Source: Desulfosporosinus sp049943955 (GTDB taxonomy: Bacteria; Bacillota; Desulfitobacteriia; Desulfitobacteriales; Desulfitobacteriaceae). From it: a stretch of DNA of 64,000 bases. Made by a program: the position numbers and the translations under genes. This document shows, piece after piece, positions 33,363 to 41,833 of this stretch. Each line of letters starts with the position of its first letter. The first letter of the stretch is position 1. Below the pieces are notes generated by a model. It did no database searches. It saw only the letters and a program-made list of their open reading frames with translations, and was not told the origin of the DNA. The stretch lies in assembly GCF_049943955.1 (NCBI RefSeq), contig NZ_JBNFTW010000006.1:1-64000 (forward strand), given 5' to 3'.

Positions 33363-33405
33363 AAAAAAACTATGCATGTCCTTTTAAAGACATGCATAGT
33401 TTTAA
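33363..33405 (-). terminator. Terminator after the DnaD/DnaC-like pair
   Basis: AAAACTATGCATGTC and GACATGCATAGTTTT form a perfect 15-bp stem with an 8-nt loop. The leftward transcript then reads TTTTTTTAT. It lies 32 nt after the stop of the helicase-loader gene. Confidence 0.8.
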
Positions 33406-33436
33406 AAAATTTTTATGGATTTTAAATTACTGAACG

Positions 33437-34297
33437 TTACTTTTTAACTTCACGATCCTGATAGATCTGATGACGAATGTCTCTCTCCACAGTTAAGCGA
33501 AAAATGCGCGATGACTGAATAATTCTTGAAGTAGTACGTACCCCTAAATATTCTTCCATCTCCTCAAGGGTCAGATTCGAAGTGAAGATGGTAGGAAGTT
33601 GATCATTCATACGATAGTTAATTATGGAATAAAGTCGATTTCTTGTCCAATCAGTATAATTATGCGCGCCCAAATCGTCAAGGATTAGAACTGGTATTGT
33701 TCTCGCCGTATCAAGCAAATCCAATTCATTGACATCTGATTTGTACGTTGCTCGTAATTCATCTAAAAGATCTGGCACAACTAAAAATAAAACCTGTTTT
33801 TGCGCTTCCATAAGTTCATTGGCAATTGCAGCAGCTAGAAATGTTTTACCAGACCCAACCGGACCCGTAAACATTATTCCAAGAGCATGAGGATTTTTCC
33901 GACATTCTTCCACGAAACTTTGAGAAGCGCGCAAGGCCTTTATGGCGCTTTCATGGTGAATTTGATCTCCAACATTTGAACGATAATAATCAAACTTAAA
34001 GTTTTTAAAACGGCATTTTTTTAATTCTCGAGATATACGTGCGGTTCGAAATTGATTATCTAATTTCTTTAATTTCATACAGCTGCAAGGAAAAGCAACA
34101 TCTCCTTCCAGCAAAATGCCTCTATCTTGGCAAAGAGGACATTTATACGTTTCAGAAGGTTGATGACATTCCTCCGGTTCATTAGTTTGAGTTCTTAAAG
34201 AATTCTCTTTCACCTGTGAATTCTCATATATGTTTATAGCCGTATTAGATTCTGGCGATAGTCCCTTATTGGCCAAGATATCACTGATACGTTTCAT
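33437..34297 (-). CDS. DnaC/DnaI-type helicase loader ATPase
   Basis: A 286-residue AAA+ ATPase of the DnaC/DnaI/IstB group, which loads the replicative helicase. The N-terminal part holds a zinc-type motif (CPLCQDRG, then CSCMKLKK, about residues 53-77); the AAA+ core has Walker A GPVGSGKT (about 146) and Walker B VLILDDLGA (about 208), with sensor I FTSNLTLEEM. ATG 34297 follows GGGAGGG. It is the second gene of a pair with the DnaD-like gene 32 nt upstream, the usual Firmicute primosome arrangement. Confidence 0.88.
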   Translation of the reverse strand: MKRISDILANKGLSPESNTAINIYENSQVKENSLRTQTNEPEECHQPSETYKCPLCQDRGILLEGDVAFPCSCMKLKKLDNQFRTARISRELKKCRFKNFKFDYYRSNVGDQIHHESAIKALRASQSFVEECRKNPHALGIMFTGPVGSGKTFLAAAIANELMEAQKQVLFLVVPDLLDELRATYKSDVNELDLLDTARTIPVLILDDLGAHNYTDWTRNRLYSIINYRMNDQLPTIFTSNLTLEEMEEYLGVRTTSRIIQSSRIFRLTVERDIRHQIYQDREVKK

Positions 34298-34329
34298 TCA
34301 ATTAATACCCTCCCAACCGGCCTATTCTC

Positions 34330-35091
34330 TTAAAGATAAAAGTTGTCATATTTGTTTGGAGAAGTTTTAGATCCTTGTTTTTTAGGCCTTGAAGCTTTTT
34401 TCTCTTGCCGAGCTTGAAAATAAGCATCCTCAGCTTCTACTTCCGTCTTCGTCCGTAATCCTTTTTTCTCCCATTCTCGAAGTATCGAATCTAAATACCT
34501 AAAGTTTCGGATTCCTGCGCTAACTCCTCGCCTTAACGCTTCAATGATTAGTTCTTCAGAAAAATGAGTTGAAAGCCAACGATCTATGTTCTCGCATTCA
34601 ATACTTGTTAGAGGTCTTCCAAGTTCTTGTTCAAAAACGCGAACTAAATTTTCCATAGACGATTTAACAGGAGTTGGGGCAGGCGTCGATTGAATTTGCC
34701 GTAAGGTTCGTTCTTCTTCTAATTGTTGAGAACGTTCAATGGCCCACAAGTCCGCAAGTTCATCAATTAAACCAACAAAACGATAACTATTTAGCCACTT
34801 TTGTTCAGTAGAATTCCAGTATCGTTCGATTGCCAGTAAATTTCGCTCTACCAAATGGCCAACACTTTCTTCGATTTCCGTTAAAGTTGCACTCATACGA
34901 GCAGCTAAGGAAGCTAAGGTCGGATATGGATTGGTCTCGGCTTCACAGAGAATCTGAATTAAGACCATAACTTCACGATCTGTTATACCAATTGATTTAT
35001 AGTGAGTTAATAGATATTTAGGAACTGAAACGACTCCAGAAAAGAAAAGAGCTTGTGTAAAGCTCCCATAAACACTTGTCTTATTGTTCAT
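34330..35091 (-). CDS. DnaD/DnaB-domain replication initiation protein
   Basis: A 253-residue protein with an N-terminal winged-helix DnaD-like domain (about residues 20-95) and a C-terminal DnaB_2 domain (about 137-205; LVRVFEQELGRPLTSIEC, then NFRYLDSILREWEKKG, which holds the family's YxxxILxxW motif). DnaD helps remodel DNA at the origin and recruits the helicase loader. ATG 35091 lies about 10 nt after GGGAG; a GTG four codons earlier overlaps the site. The C-terminal 40 residues are basic and Lys/Ser-rich. Confidence 0.88.
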   Translation of the reverse strand: MNNKTSVYGSFTQALFFSGVVSVPKYLLTHYKSIGITDREVMVLIQILCEAETNPYPTLASLAARMSATLTEIEESVGHLVERNLLAIERYWNSTEQKWLNSYRFVGLIDELADLWAIERSQQLEEERTLRQIQSTPAPTPVKSSMENLVRVFEQELGRPLTSIECENIDRWLSTHFSEELIIEALRRGVSAGIRNFRYLDSILREWEKKGLRTKTEVEAEDAYFQARQEKKASRPKKQGSKTSPNKYDNFYL

Positions 35092-35329
35092 GTGTAAGAT
35101 CACTCCCTGTTTACATCCATGAAAGAACCATGAAAAACCAATATAAATATTCCTTGATTATTCTCGCTTTTAAACGATATTCCTGCTTAAAAGCCAAAGA
35201 CTTGACTCCAGAAAAATCGAATTAGCCGATATCTAAGAGTCATTAGTGATATTGTATTTCCATATTTTAGGAGGATTTTTTCTCCCTTTGGCGTATATAG
35301 TCTCTAAAGAAACTAAGGAGGCCAACTTT

Positions 35330-35920
35330 ATGGAGTTCCGCCAAGAACTTATTCAGATCGTCGAAAAGTCAGGCGCCCATCCCGCCTGGGGGATCAAACA
35401 TTGTTTCAGGGTATATCATTTGGCAAAGGAACTATCCTCCCATCTAATGCTTGATGATGAGGTGTTATTTGCTGCAGCAATGCTTCATGATACAGGGAAA
35501 TACCCTATCTATGCTATTAAAAATGTCGACCATGCATTACGCTCAAAAGGAGTGGCTGCTAACCTTTTACAACAAATGATGTTCTCTCCCGATAAATTAC
35601 CTTTGATTTTAGATGCTGTTGAAAATCACATGTATTATTCCGAACCGGGGCGCTGTGACGAGGCTGTATATTTACGCGAGTCTGACATACTGGATAACCT
35701 GGGAAATATCGGCTTAATGAGATTATTTAGCTGCGTAGGGCAAGACGAATTAATCCAAACACCTGAGCAAGCTCTTGAACGGGCTCGACTCTTTGCCGAC
35801 GCTTTGCCTGATAAAGTATCCACCAAATCCGGGAAACGATTGGCTATTAAGCGACGTGAAGAAACCCTCCGCTTCCTTGCCGGAATCAAACGCCAAACGG
35901 CAGAGTTTGCCTGGATCTAG
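35330..35920 (+). CDS. HD-domain phosphohydrolase
   Basis: A 196-residue HD-superfamily metal-dependent phosphohydrolase. Metal ligands are in GIKHCFRVYHLA (about residue 21), MLHDTGKYP (about 52) and ENHMYY/ESDILDNLG (about 101 and 121). The substrate is unknown; relatives hydrolyse nucleotides or act on 5'-nucleotidyl compounds. The ATG at 35330 follows AAGGAGG at 6-7 nt and is clearly the start, in preference to a longer frame. Copy A of the structured repeat begins directly at the stop codon. Confidence 0.85.
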   Translation: MEFRQELIQIVEKSGAHPAWGIKHCFRVYHLAKELSSHLMLDDEVLFAAAMLHDTGKYPIYAIKNVDHALRSKGVAANLLQQMMFSPDKLPLILDAVENHMYYSEPGRCDEAVYLRESDILDNLGNIGLMRLFSCVGQDELIQTPEQALERARLFADALPDKVSTKSGKRLAIKRREETLRFLAGIKRQTAEFAWI

Positions 35921-36088
35921 TGAACTCGTTCAGCTAAAGCCGAACATCGGGGCTTCAGATATAATAATGTCAAGTGAACATTATTGCCGAGCCGCCTTCC
36001 CCAATAGGAATACTTAGCGGCGAAGGAGGACTCTACCCCACCTGAAGTTTATGAAGGACCCACCCCCACTTATAGAAGTGGGGGTCTT
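35920..36088 (+). ncRNA. Structured mobile-type element, HEARO/omega-RNA-like (copy A)
   Basis: A 169-nt non-coding element. It begins GTGA-ACTC, then helix 1 (GTTCAGC/GCCGAAC, 35928-35945), the constant CATCGGGGCTTC, helix 2 (AATAATGT/ACATTATT, 35963-35985), helix 3 (GCCGC/GCGGC, 35991-36021, with an inner TTCC/GGAA), GGAGGACTC, and a 9-bp right-end hairpin (CCCCCACTT/AAGTGGGGG, 36063-36084) then GTCTT. Copy B at 58320 keeps this order with different helix sequences. Size, lack of an ORF, the GTGA boundary and several copies fit HEARO-type RNA of IscB elements; TnpB-linked right ends are an alternative. Confidence 0.55.
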
Positions 36089-36135
36089 AAAAACTAGATA
36101 AAACAATTACCTTGATAAGAGTACATTAATTCATT

Positions 36136-37869
36136 CTATTTGCGCCGATTGCCCTTCTCTTGATCTTCGAGCCAACGGGTTAAGCCCTCAAGCAGTTGTA
36201 TAACCCGGTCATAATTGCGAGCGCGATTACCTTCATCAAGAATCTTTTTAAGACGATGTCGAAGTCTAATGTAAGCTCTGTTAACTTGCGCTCGTGAATG
36301 ATGAGATTCCAGACGGCTTGTCCGCTTCGTTGGTAAGGATACGGGCTGTGGTTTTGATTCTTTGCCAGGGTGTTCTGCAGAAAGAGCTTGATTCGCCTCT
36401 CCAGTCTTAGCCGCAGTATTCTCCGATATCCATGGTTTGTCAGGAGCATGTCGAACAAACTGATCAGATATATATTCAAATACTTCTCCTAATTGAGGGA
36501 TAACTGGTGTCGTTCCGAATAGTTCCTTAATCTTCTCAGCAAACGCAGTTTGAGCCTCTAATTCTCCGTGAATCAGAACAATCTGCTCTGCCTTTTTCCC
36601 TAAAAGTGACAACCACTGAAGAAGTTCGGCTTGATCGGCATGGGCAGATAAGCCATCCATATGCCCTATGCGGGCTTTGACCGCAACTTTCTCTCCGTGA
36701 ATAGTAACTGTTTCTACGCCTTCAGAAAGAAGTCTGCCAAGAGTTCCTTGGGCCTGGTAACCAACAAACAACACAGTGGCATTACTGCGCCATAAATTAT
36801 GCTTTAAATGATGTTTAATTCTACCGGCATCAGCCATTCCACTGGCAGCAATTATAATAGCTCCGCCTTCTATTTCATTAAGAGCCATGGATTCTTCAGC
36901 AGTTTGGCTGAAATGTACATTTGCAAGTGTAAGGGGACTGCTTCCCTGTTTAATAAGCTCCCGAGTTTCCAAATCAAAGTGTTCTGTATTTTCCTGAAAT
37001 ATCTTAGTTGCAGCTATTGCTAAGGGACTATCTATATACACAGGCAGAATCGGAATTCGATGTTCATCCTGCAGTTTACGGAGATAATATAGAAGATCTT
37101 GCGTACGCTCTATAGCAAATGCCGGAATAATTAAATTTCCTCCAGCTTCATAGGTGGAGCGAATCGTTTCGGCAAGTTGTTCCGCACGATCCGTCACCTT
37201 GCCAAGTTCGTCATGAAGACGGTCCCCATAGGTCGTTTCCATAATCACGATTTCAGCATCACTTAAAATACTTGGGTCTTCGAGATAGGGTTGATTAACA
37301 TTACCAATATCGCCGGAAAAAACAATGGATTTATTAAAGTCTGCTTCATTTACATGAAGTACAACATGTGCAGAACCTAAAATATGTCCCGCATCATATA
37401 GTTCAAAGGATATGGTTGGAACCAAATTGACGAGTTCGTGATAGGATATGGGCTGAAAATATGACAGGGTGTCCAAAGCATCCTGAACGGTATAAATAGG
37501 AACCAACGGCTTTAGTCCGGCTCTCTCTCGTTTTCTATTTTTTCGTTCAATCTCCATCTCTTGAATGTGACCGCTATCAGGCAACATGATAGAACACAAC
37601 TTTATTGTCTCTGGGGTTGCCCATATTTTACCTTTAAATCCAGATTTAACAAGTTTCGGAAGCATACCTGAATGGTCTGTATGAGCATGGGTCAAAATAA
37701 CAGCATCCAGACTGGAAGGATTATAGGGAAAGTCTCCATAGTTCAACTCTTTAAGTGCCTTTGAGCCCTGAAACATTCCACAGTCAATTAAAATTCGTGA
37801 TTTATCGGATTCCACAAGATATGATGATCCAGTTACAACTTGAGCTGCACCAAAAAAATTAATCTTCAT
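36136..37869 (-). CDS. Beta-CASP metallo-beta-lactamase-fold RNA nuclease
   Basis: A 577-residue MBL-fold protein with a beta-CASP domain, as in archaeal and bacterial mRNA 3'-processing exonucleases. Metal motifs are THAHTDHSG (about residue 60), AGHILGSAHV (about 157), FSGDIG (about 180) and, at the end of the fold, IGHMDGLSAHADQ (about 393). The beta-CASP part spans about 200-385. A 130-residue C-terminal extension, first Pro/Ser-rich then helical and basic (about 515-577), is unusual and may bind RNA or a partner. ATG 37869 follows GGAGGA. It is a single gene. Confidence 0.88.
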   Translation of the reverse strand: MKINFFGAAQVVTGSSYLVESDKSRILIDCGMFQGSKALKELNYGDFPYNPSSLDAVILTHAHTDHSGMLPKLVKSGFKGKIWATPETIKLCSIMLPDSGHIQEMEIERKNRKRERAGLKPLVPIYTVQDALDTLSYFQPISYHELVNLVPTISFELYDAGHILGSAHVVLHVNEADFNKSIVFSGDIGNVNQPYLEDPSILSDAEIVIMETTYGDRLHDELGKVTDRAEQLAETIRSTYEAGGNLIIPAFAIERTQDLLYYLRKLQDEHRIPILPVYIDSPLAIAATKIFQENTEHFDLETRELIKQGSSPLTLANVHFSQTAEESMALNEIEGGAIIIAASGMADAGRIKHHLKHNLWRSNATVLFVGYQAQGTLGRLLSEGVETVTIHGEKVAVKARIGHMDGLSAHADQAELLQWLSLLGKKAEQIVLIHGELEAQTAFAEKIKELFGTTPVIPQLGEVFEYISDQFVRHAPDKPWISENTAAKTGEANQALSAEHPGKESKPQPVSLPTKRTSRLESHHSRAQVNRAYIRLRHRLKKILDEGNRARNYDRVIQLLEGLTRWLEDQEKGNRRK

Positions 37870-37984
37870 GAATAATCCTCCACTTATTAAAGTCTGAAAA
37901 CTGTAATGACCTTTAACTATTTGAGTTTATTTCATCTTACCTTTTAGAGGCTTATTTAGCAATAGACTACTATTATTTTGTATT

Positions 37985-38620
37985 TTAATCCAGTTGAATC
38001 AATTTAAGTTTAACAGCCTTCAGTGCTGCTTGAGTCCGATCTTCCACTTCCAATTTCCTATAAATACTGGACAAATGATTTTTCACTGTCTTTTCACTTA
38101 TAAACAAAGCAACCCCAATTTCTCGATTCGAAGATCCTTGAACCACATAATGAAGAATCTCTAATTCCCGATCACTAAGACCACATGTATTCTTTACCGG
38201 TGGTTGGGACAGTTGTCCCATCAACTTTCCAGTAACAGCCGGCGACAAAATCGGTTCACCGTTATATACCTTGTATATAGACTCTATCAGTGTCTTCGAG
38301 TCCACATCTTTGAGTAAATATCCTGCAACACCGATTTGCAGTACTTGAAAAACTTTATCGTCAGAATCATCAACTGTAAGGACTAAAATACCAATGTCAG
38401 GTTTCTCCCGACGAATGACTCGCCCCGCTTCTAAGCCATTAACCCCTGGCATATTCAGATCCATCAACAAAATATCGAATTCCGAAGTACGTGCAATATT
38501 TATGGCACCTTGTCCATCTCCAACTTCTGCCACGACTTTAATTCCATCTTCAAATTCCAAAATACGACGCAACCCCTCTCGCAAAAGAGGGTGATCATCT
38601 GCGATAACTATTCGTATCAT
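37985..38620 (-). CDS. NarL/DegU-family response regulator
   Basis: A 211-residue response regulator with a receiver domain (about 1-120; acidic DD at 8-9, phosphoacceptor Asp in LLMDLNMPG at about 54, LTVDDSDD, LLKDVD with the conserved Lys) and a C-terminal LuxR-type helix-turn-helix (about 145-205; LSDRELEILHYVVQGSSNREI then ISEKTVKNHLSSIYRKL). Its ATG overlaps the stop of the kinase gene as ATGA, so the two are translated together. The regulon is unknown; it lies downstream of neither a clear target nor a repressor. Confidence 0.92.
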   Translation of the reverse strand: MIRIVIADDHPLLREGLRRILEFEDGIKVVAEVGDGQGAINIARTSEFDILLMDLNMPGVNGLEAGRVIRREKPDIGILVLTVDDSDDKVFQVLQIGVAGYLLKDVDSKTLIESIYKVYNGEPILSPAVTGKLMGQLSQPPVKNTCGLSDRELEILHYVVQGSSNREIGVALFISEKTVKNHLSSIYRKLEVEDRTQAALKAVKLKLIQLD

Positions 38621-39759
38621 GGGTTGTCCCCCCTCTCAAGCCTTGATGGAATTGAAAATTCGATAATTGTACCTTTCCCGCAACAAGATTGAATCGAAAA
38701 ACGTCCATAAAACATTTCTACTCGTTCCCGCATACCTATAAGACCGAAATGCTCTCCTGGCGTCATCATTGTTGAATCAACATCAAAACCTTTACCATAA
38801 TCCTGAATTCGAGCTGAGGTCCAATCGTCTTGAAAATTTAGAGCTATCTTTACTTTAGATGAGTGCGCATGTTTAGCTACATTGGTGATGCCTTCTTGGA
38901 TTAATCGGAAAAGAGCCACTTCCATTGTTGGAAGAAGCCTTTTTTCAGATCCTTCAATACGCAATTCGCATTCAATTCCATAGGTCTCACTGAAATTATC
39001 CAGATATTTGGAAATTGCTGTAATCAGTCCCAAGTCATCCAGGGCCATAGGACGCAAATCAAAAATAATTCGTCGGATGTCTTGAAGGTTTGCCCGAACT
39101 AAATTTTTCAGATCCATAAGTTCTGCCTTTACACGACTGGGATCATACTCTAACAACCTTTCAGCGATCTCTAGGCGTAAAACGATATTAGCGAGGGTTT
39201 GAGCCGGTCCATCATGTATTTCTCGGGCAACACGCCGTCTTTCGTCTTCCTGCGCTTTTATAACTCGCAAACCCAGTTCTTGACGTTGTTCGTGGTTTTG
39301 AAAATTAAGGGCTCCCTCAATCCCACCTTGTAATAAACTAATCGCCATACTTACCTGGGTCATTAAGTTTTGAGCCCGTTCAATAGTCGCTTGCATCTGA
39401 TTTAAGGATCGTTCCAACTCATCCCTTCGCTTACGTAATTGCGCTTCTTTTGATTGCAGAAGCTGCAATGTTACCTGGGCATCTTTTGCTTCTGCATAAG
39501 CTTCAATCATTTCCTTTTGAGTATAATTTTGAAAGGATTTATTTACTTCCATTAGTATCAAGCGTTTTTGTCTATCAACTTTTTCTTGAGCATCCACCCG
39601 AGAAATGATCTCAGAAATATCTGACTTTAGCTGAGAGAGCTCATTAGTCAACCGTAGGGTCTCATTGCGCGATGTTTCCGCTATAAAAAAAATCTCCTCT
39701 TTCCCCGATTCAATCGCGGCCAAAGTATTTTTTATAATTTCTCCCAACTTATCAGACAA
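38617..39759 (-). CDS. DegS-like sensor histidine kinase
   Basis: A 380-residue cytoplasmic kinase with no membrane segment. The first 150 residues are a long coiled coil, as in DegS. The HisKA_3 dimerisation domain carries the phosphorylated His in VAREIHDGPAQTLAN (about residue 185), and the HATPase domain (about 270-375) shows N-box TNVAKHA and G-box GKGFD and GLIGMRERV. The start is TTG 39759 with AAGAGG upstream. With the overlapping response regulator it forms a DegS/DegU-type pair that should sense a cytoplasmic signal. Confidence 0.9.
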   Translation of the reverse strand: MSDKLGEIIKNTLAAIESGKEEIFFIAETSRNETLRLTNELSQLKSDISEIISRVDAQEKVDRQKRLILMEVNKSFQNYTQKEMIEAYAEAKDAQVTLQLLQSKEAQLRKRRDELERSLNQMQATIERAQNLMTQVSMAISLLQGGIEGALNFQNHEQRQELGLRVIKAQEDERRRVAREIHDGPAQTLANIVLRLEIAERLLEYDPSRVKAELMDLKNLVRANLQDIRRIIFDLRPMALDDLGLITAISKYLDNFSETYGIECELRIEGSEKRLLPTMEVALFRLIQEGITNVAKHAHSSKVKIALNFQDDWTSARIQDYGKGFDVDSTMMTPGEHFGLIGMRERVEMFYGRFSIQSCCGKGTIIEFSIPSRLERGDNP

Positions 39760-39880
39760 AAAATAAACCTCTTTTCATAGTGTAATGTCGTATTTTTATA
39801 GTAATGTCATATTACAAAATAATATAATAATTATTCGACAAAGAAATAGTATTTCCTACTACCTGGTAATAAAAAAACCG

Positions 39881-40762
39881 TTATTTCACGGGTGGTTTTC
39901 CTTTCCGACGTAAAATCTGTCGTATTCCTCTCTCCACTCGGCGTGGGTATAATAGGTCTTCAAAACTGCAAATAAATGTCTTCCATCCTTGTCGATTTAA
40001 TAGTTTCGCATTACAAAAATTATTGGGATCATCCAAACAAATCAGCAAATCCTCTATGTTGGCGAAAACCGGTTGATTAGCGACCTTCATATTCCATTGA
40101 ATTGATTTGCCAGGATAGATTGATTTTAATACATACTCTAACCGCTCTTTTGCTTCGTCGCTTTGGGATCTGCGATCGGCAGCCTTATCATCATCCCTTT
40201 GTTGTAAGTTCATAGAATCTTGCAGAGATTCTATGACTTCTTGCGGCTCTTGATAATCCTCAACGATATTTACTAAGGCAAGAGCTGGAGCTATGTTTTC
40301 TATACATTCCTCAAAGTCCTCATCTTTGTGAATAGCTAATTCTTCAGCACTTTCAAATTCTTGATTTGAGGATGTTGATTGGCCGAAATCATGATCAGCG
40401 TCTTCACTTGGTATAGGAAACCCCGGCTCAGAAATTTCCTCGTTCCTTGCGGTTTTTATGACCTGGGAGATCCCTTCCGCTAACATACGTCCCTTTATGT
40501 CATTAAAGGAGGGAAAGTTATTTATAATCTTCTTAGCGGGGAGCTGTTGTTCGATAAGTTGCTTAACCCCCTCCTCAAGGTATTCCGGTGGAAATATAGC
40601 GATACTTTGCAGTAACATTGTAAGCTTGACAACAATTTGACATCCTTTGTCAAACTCCGTTTCAGCGTCCACACCTTTTAAAAGACAAACTGTAAAAATC
40701 TTTTCGGTAATTTGCTCAAGCCATTCATGAATTCGAGGATCATTGTGGAAATACGTTTCCAA
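39881..40762 (-). CDS. Hypothetical protein, 293 aa
   Basis: Not recognised. The N-terminal 120 residues look alpha-helical, the middle (about 120-200) is very acidic and Gln/Ser-rich and probably disordered, and the C-terminal 80 residues are basic (LYPRRVERGIRQILRRKGK). There is no signal peptide. TTG 40762 lies 8 nt after GGAGG and is the likely start; GTG 40771 overlaps that site. It sits between the kinase operon and the acs operon terminator and may share the leftward transcript with the kinase. Confidence 0.6.
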   Translation of the reverse strand: METYFHNDPRIHEWLEQITEKIFTVCLLKGVDAETEFDKGCQIVVKLTMLLQSIAIFPPEYLEEGVKQLIEQQLPAKKIINNFPSFNDIKGRMLAEGISQVIKTARNEEISEPGFPIPSEDADHDFGQSTSSNQEFESAEELAIHKDEDFEECIENIAPALALVNIVEDYQEPQEVIESLQDSMNLQQRDDDKAADRRSQSDEAKERLEYVLKSIYPGKSIQWNMKVANQPVFANIEDLLICLDDPNNFCNAKLLNRQGWKTFICSFEDLLYPRRVERGIRQILRRKGKPPVK

Positions 40763-40828
40763 AAGGTCCACCTCCAGATTTAGTTTCTGTAGATAGCTAT
40801 GCTTGTATCTCCTTTGATATGAATAGAA

Positions 40829-40883
40829 ATGAGTTCAAATAAAAAACTCCCCAGATTTTGAGGAGTTTTTTATTTGAACTCAT
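40829..40883. terminator. Bidirectional terminator closing the acs operon
   Basis: A perfect 22-bp inverted repeat (starting ATGAGTTCAAATAAAAAACT on the left arm) with a loop of about 10 nt. The core CTCC/GGAG stem followed by TTTTTT is a standard terminator in both directions; the outer AT-rich arms make it exceptionally long. It separates acsE from the 39881-40762 gene. Confidence 0.8.
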
Positions 40884-40964
40884 TTTTTATTGAAACTTAT
40901 TTGTTCTTTCGTCATTAGTTCATTCGTTAACATTTTTATGATAACTTGTAGAGAAGGCAAAGCG

Positions 40965-41759
40965 TTATCTAGAGCGGAAAACTTTCAAATAAGAGTCAGC
41001 GTAAATGCTCTTATTTAGCAGGATTTGAGCCGTTGCAGCCACATCAACCAGATCATCATCATTAGCATCCATAATGGCAGCATCAAGTCCGCAAGCAATA
41101 GCCATTGCCAGATATGTTCTATTAATCAAATTGCGATCAGGTGACTTTTGGGATACATTTGATAAGCCAAGAACAGTACGGGGAGCCGGATCAGCTAACA
41201 TTTTCACTTGACGCAAGCTTTCTAAAACCTCAGGCGCATGTTCCTGGGCAACATTAACCGGGAGAATTAAGGGATCGATGAAAAGATCTTCCATTCTCAG
41301 CCCGTATTCATCAGCTGCCGCCACTAATTCCATGGCAAAGGCTACCCGGTTTTCCGAGTCTTTGGGAATGCCCTTTTTATCCATAGTTAAGCCAATAACA
41401 CCGGCATTATACTGAATGGCCATTGGAAATACACGTTCGATTTTAACTTGCTCAGCAGGGCACGAATTGATAATTGCAGGACGTTTACAGACCTTCAAGC
41501 CTGCTTCGATAGCATTGTAATTCGTGGAATCAAGGACCAAGGGCAAATCTGATACTTCTTGGATAACATTGACCATCCACTCATAGGCTTCAACACGTTC
41601 CTCTGTCGGAATGGCTGGGCCGGAGTTAACGTCCAGATAATGAGCTCCGCCTTCTTGTTGTTTTACTGCCCAGTGCTGAATTGGTTTAGGATCTTTATTA
41701 CGAAGGGCATTTCCAATGTCAGTAAACATTCCATTGATACGTTCTCCAAAAATAAGCAT
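40965..41759 (-). CDS. acsE: Methyltetrahydrofolate:corrinoid iron-sulfur protein methyltransferase AcsE
   Basis: A 264-residue TIM-barrel pterin-binding methyltransferase. It moves the methyl group of 5-methyl-tetrahydrofolate to the cob(I)amide of the AcsC/AcsD corrinoid protein, joining the methyl and carbonyl branches of the Wood-Ljungdahl pathway. Motifs: FGERING (residues 3-9), HYLDVNSGP (about 41), VLDSTN (about 75), and GLSNVSQKSPDRNLINR near residue 197, all typical of AcsE/MeTr. ATG 41759 has AAAGG upstream and gives the family's usual start. It is the last gene of the operon. Confidence 0.95.
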   Translation of the reverse strand: MLIFGERINGMFTDIGNALRNKDPKPIQHWAVKQQEGGAHYLDVNSGPAIPTEERVEAYEWMVNVIQEVSDLPLVLDSTNYNAIEAGLKVCKRPAIINSCPAEQVKIERVFPMAIQYNAGVIGLTMDKKGIPKDSENRVAFAMELVAAADEYGLRMEDLFIDPLILPVNVAQEHAPEVLESLRQVKMLADPAPRTVLGLSNVSQKSPDRNLINRTYLAMAIACGLDAAIMDANDDDLVDVAATAQILLNKSIYADSYLKVFRSR

Positions 41760-41833
41760 TAAATCACGACCTTTCATTATTATCAGACCGATATTACAGA
41801 AAGTCTAAAATTATGAGCAAACGTTGAAAAAGG

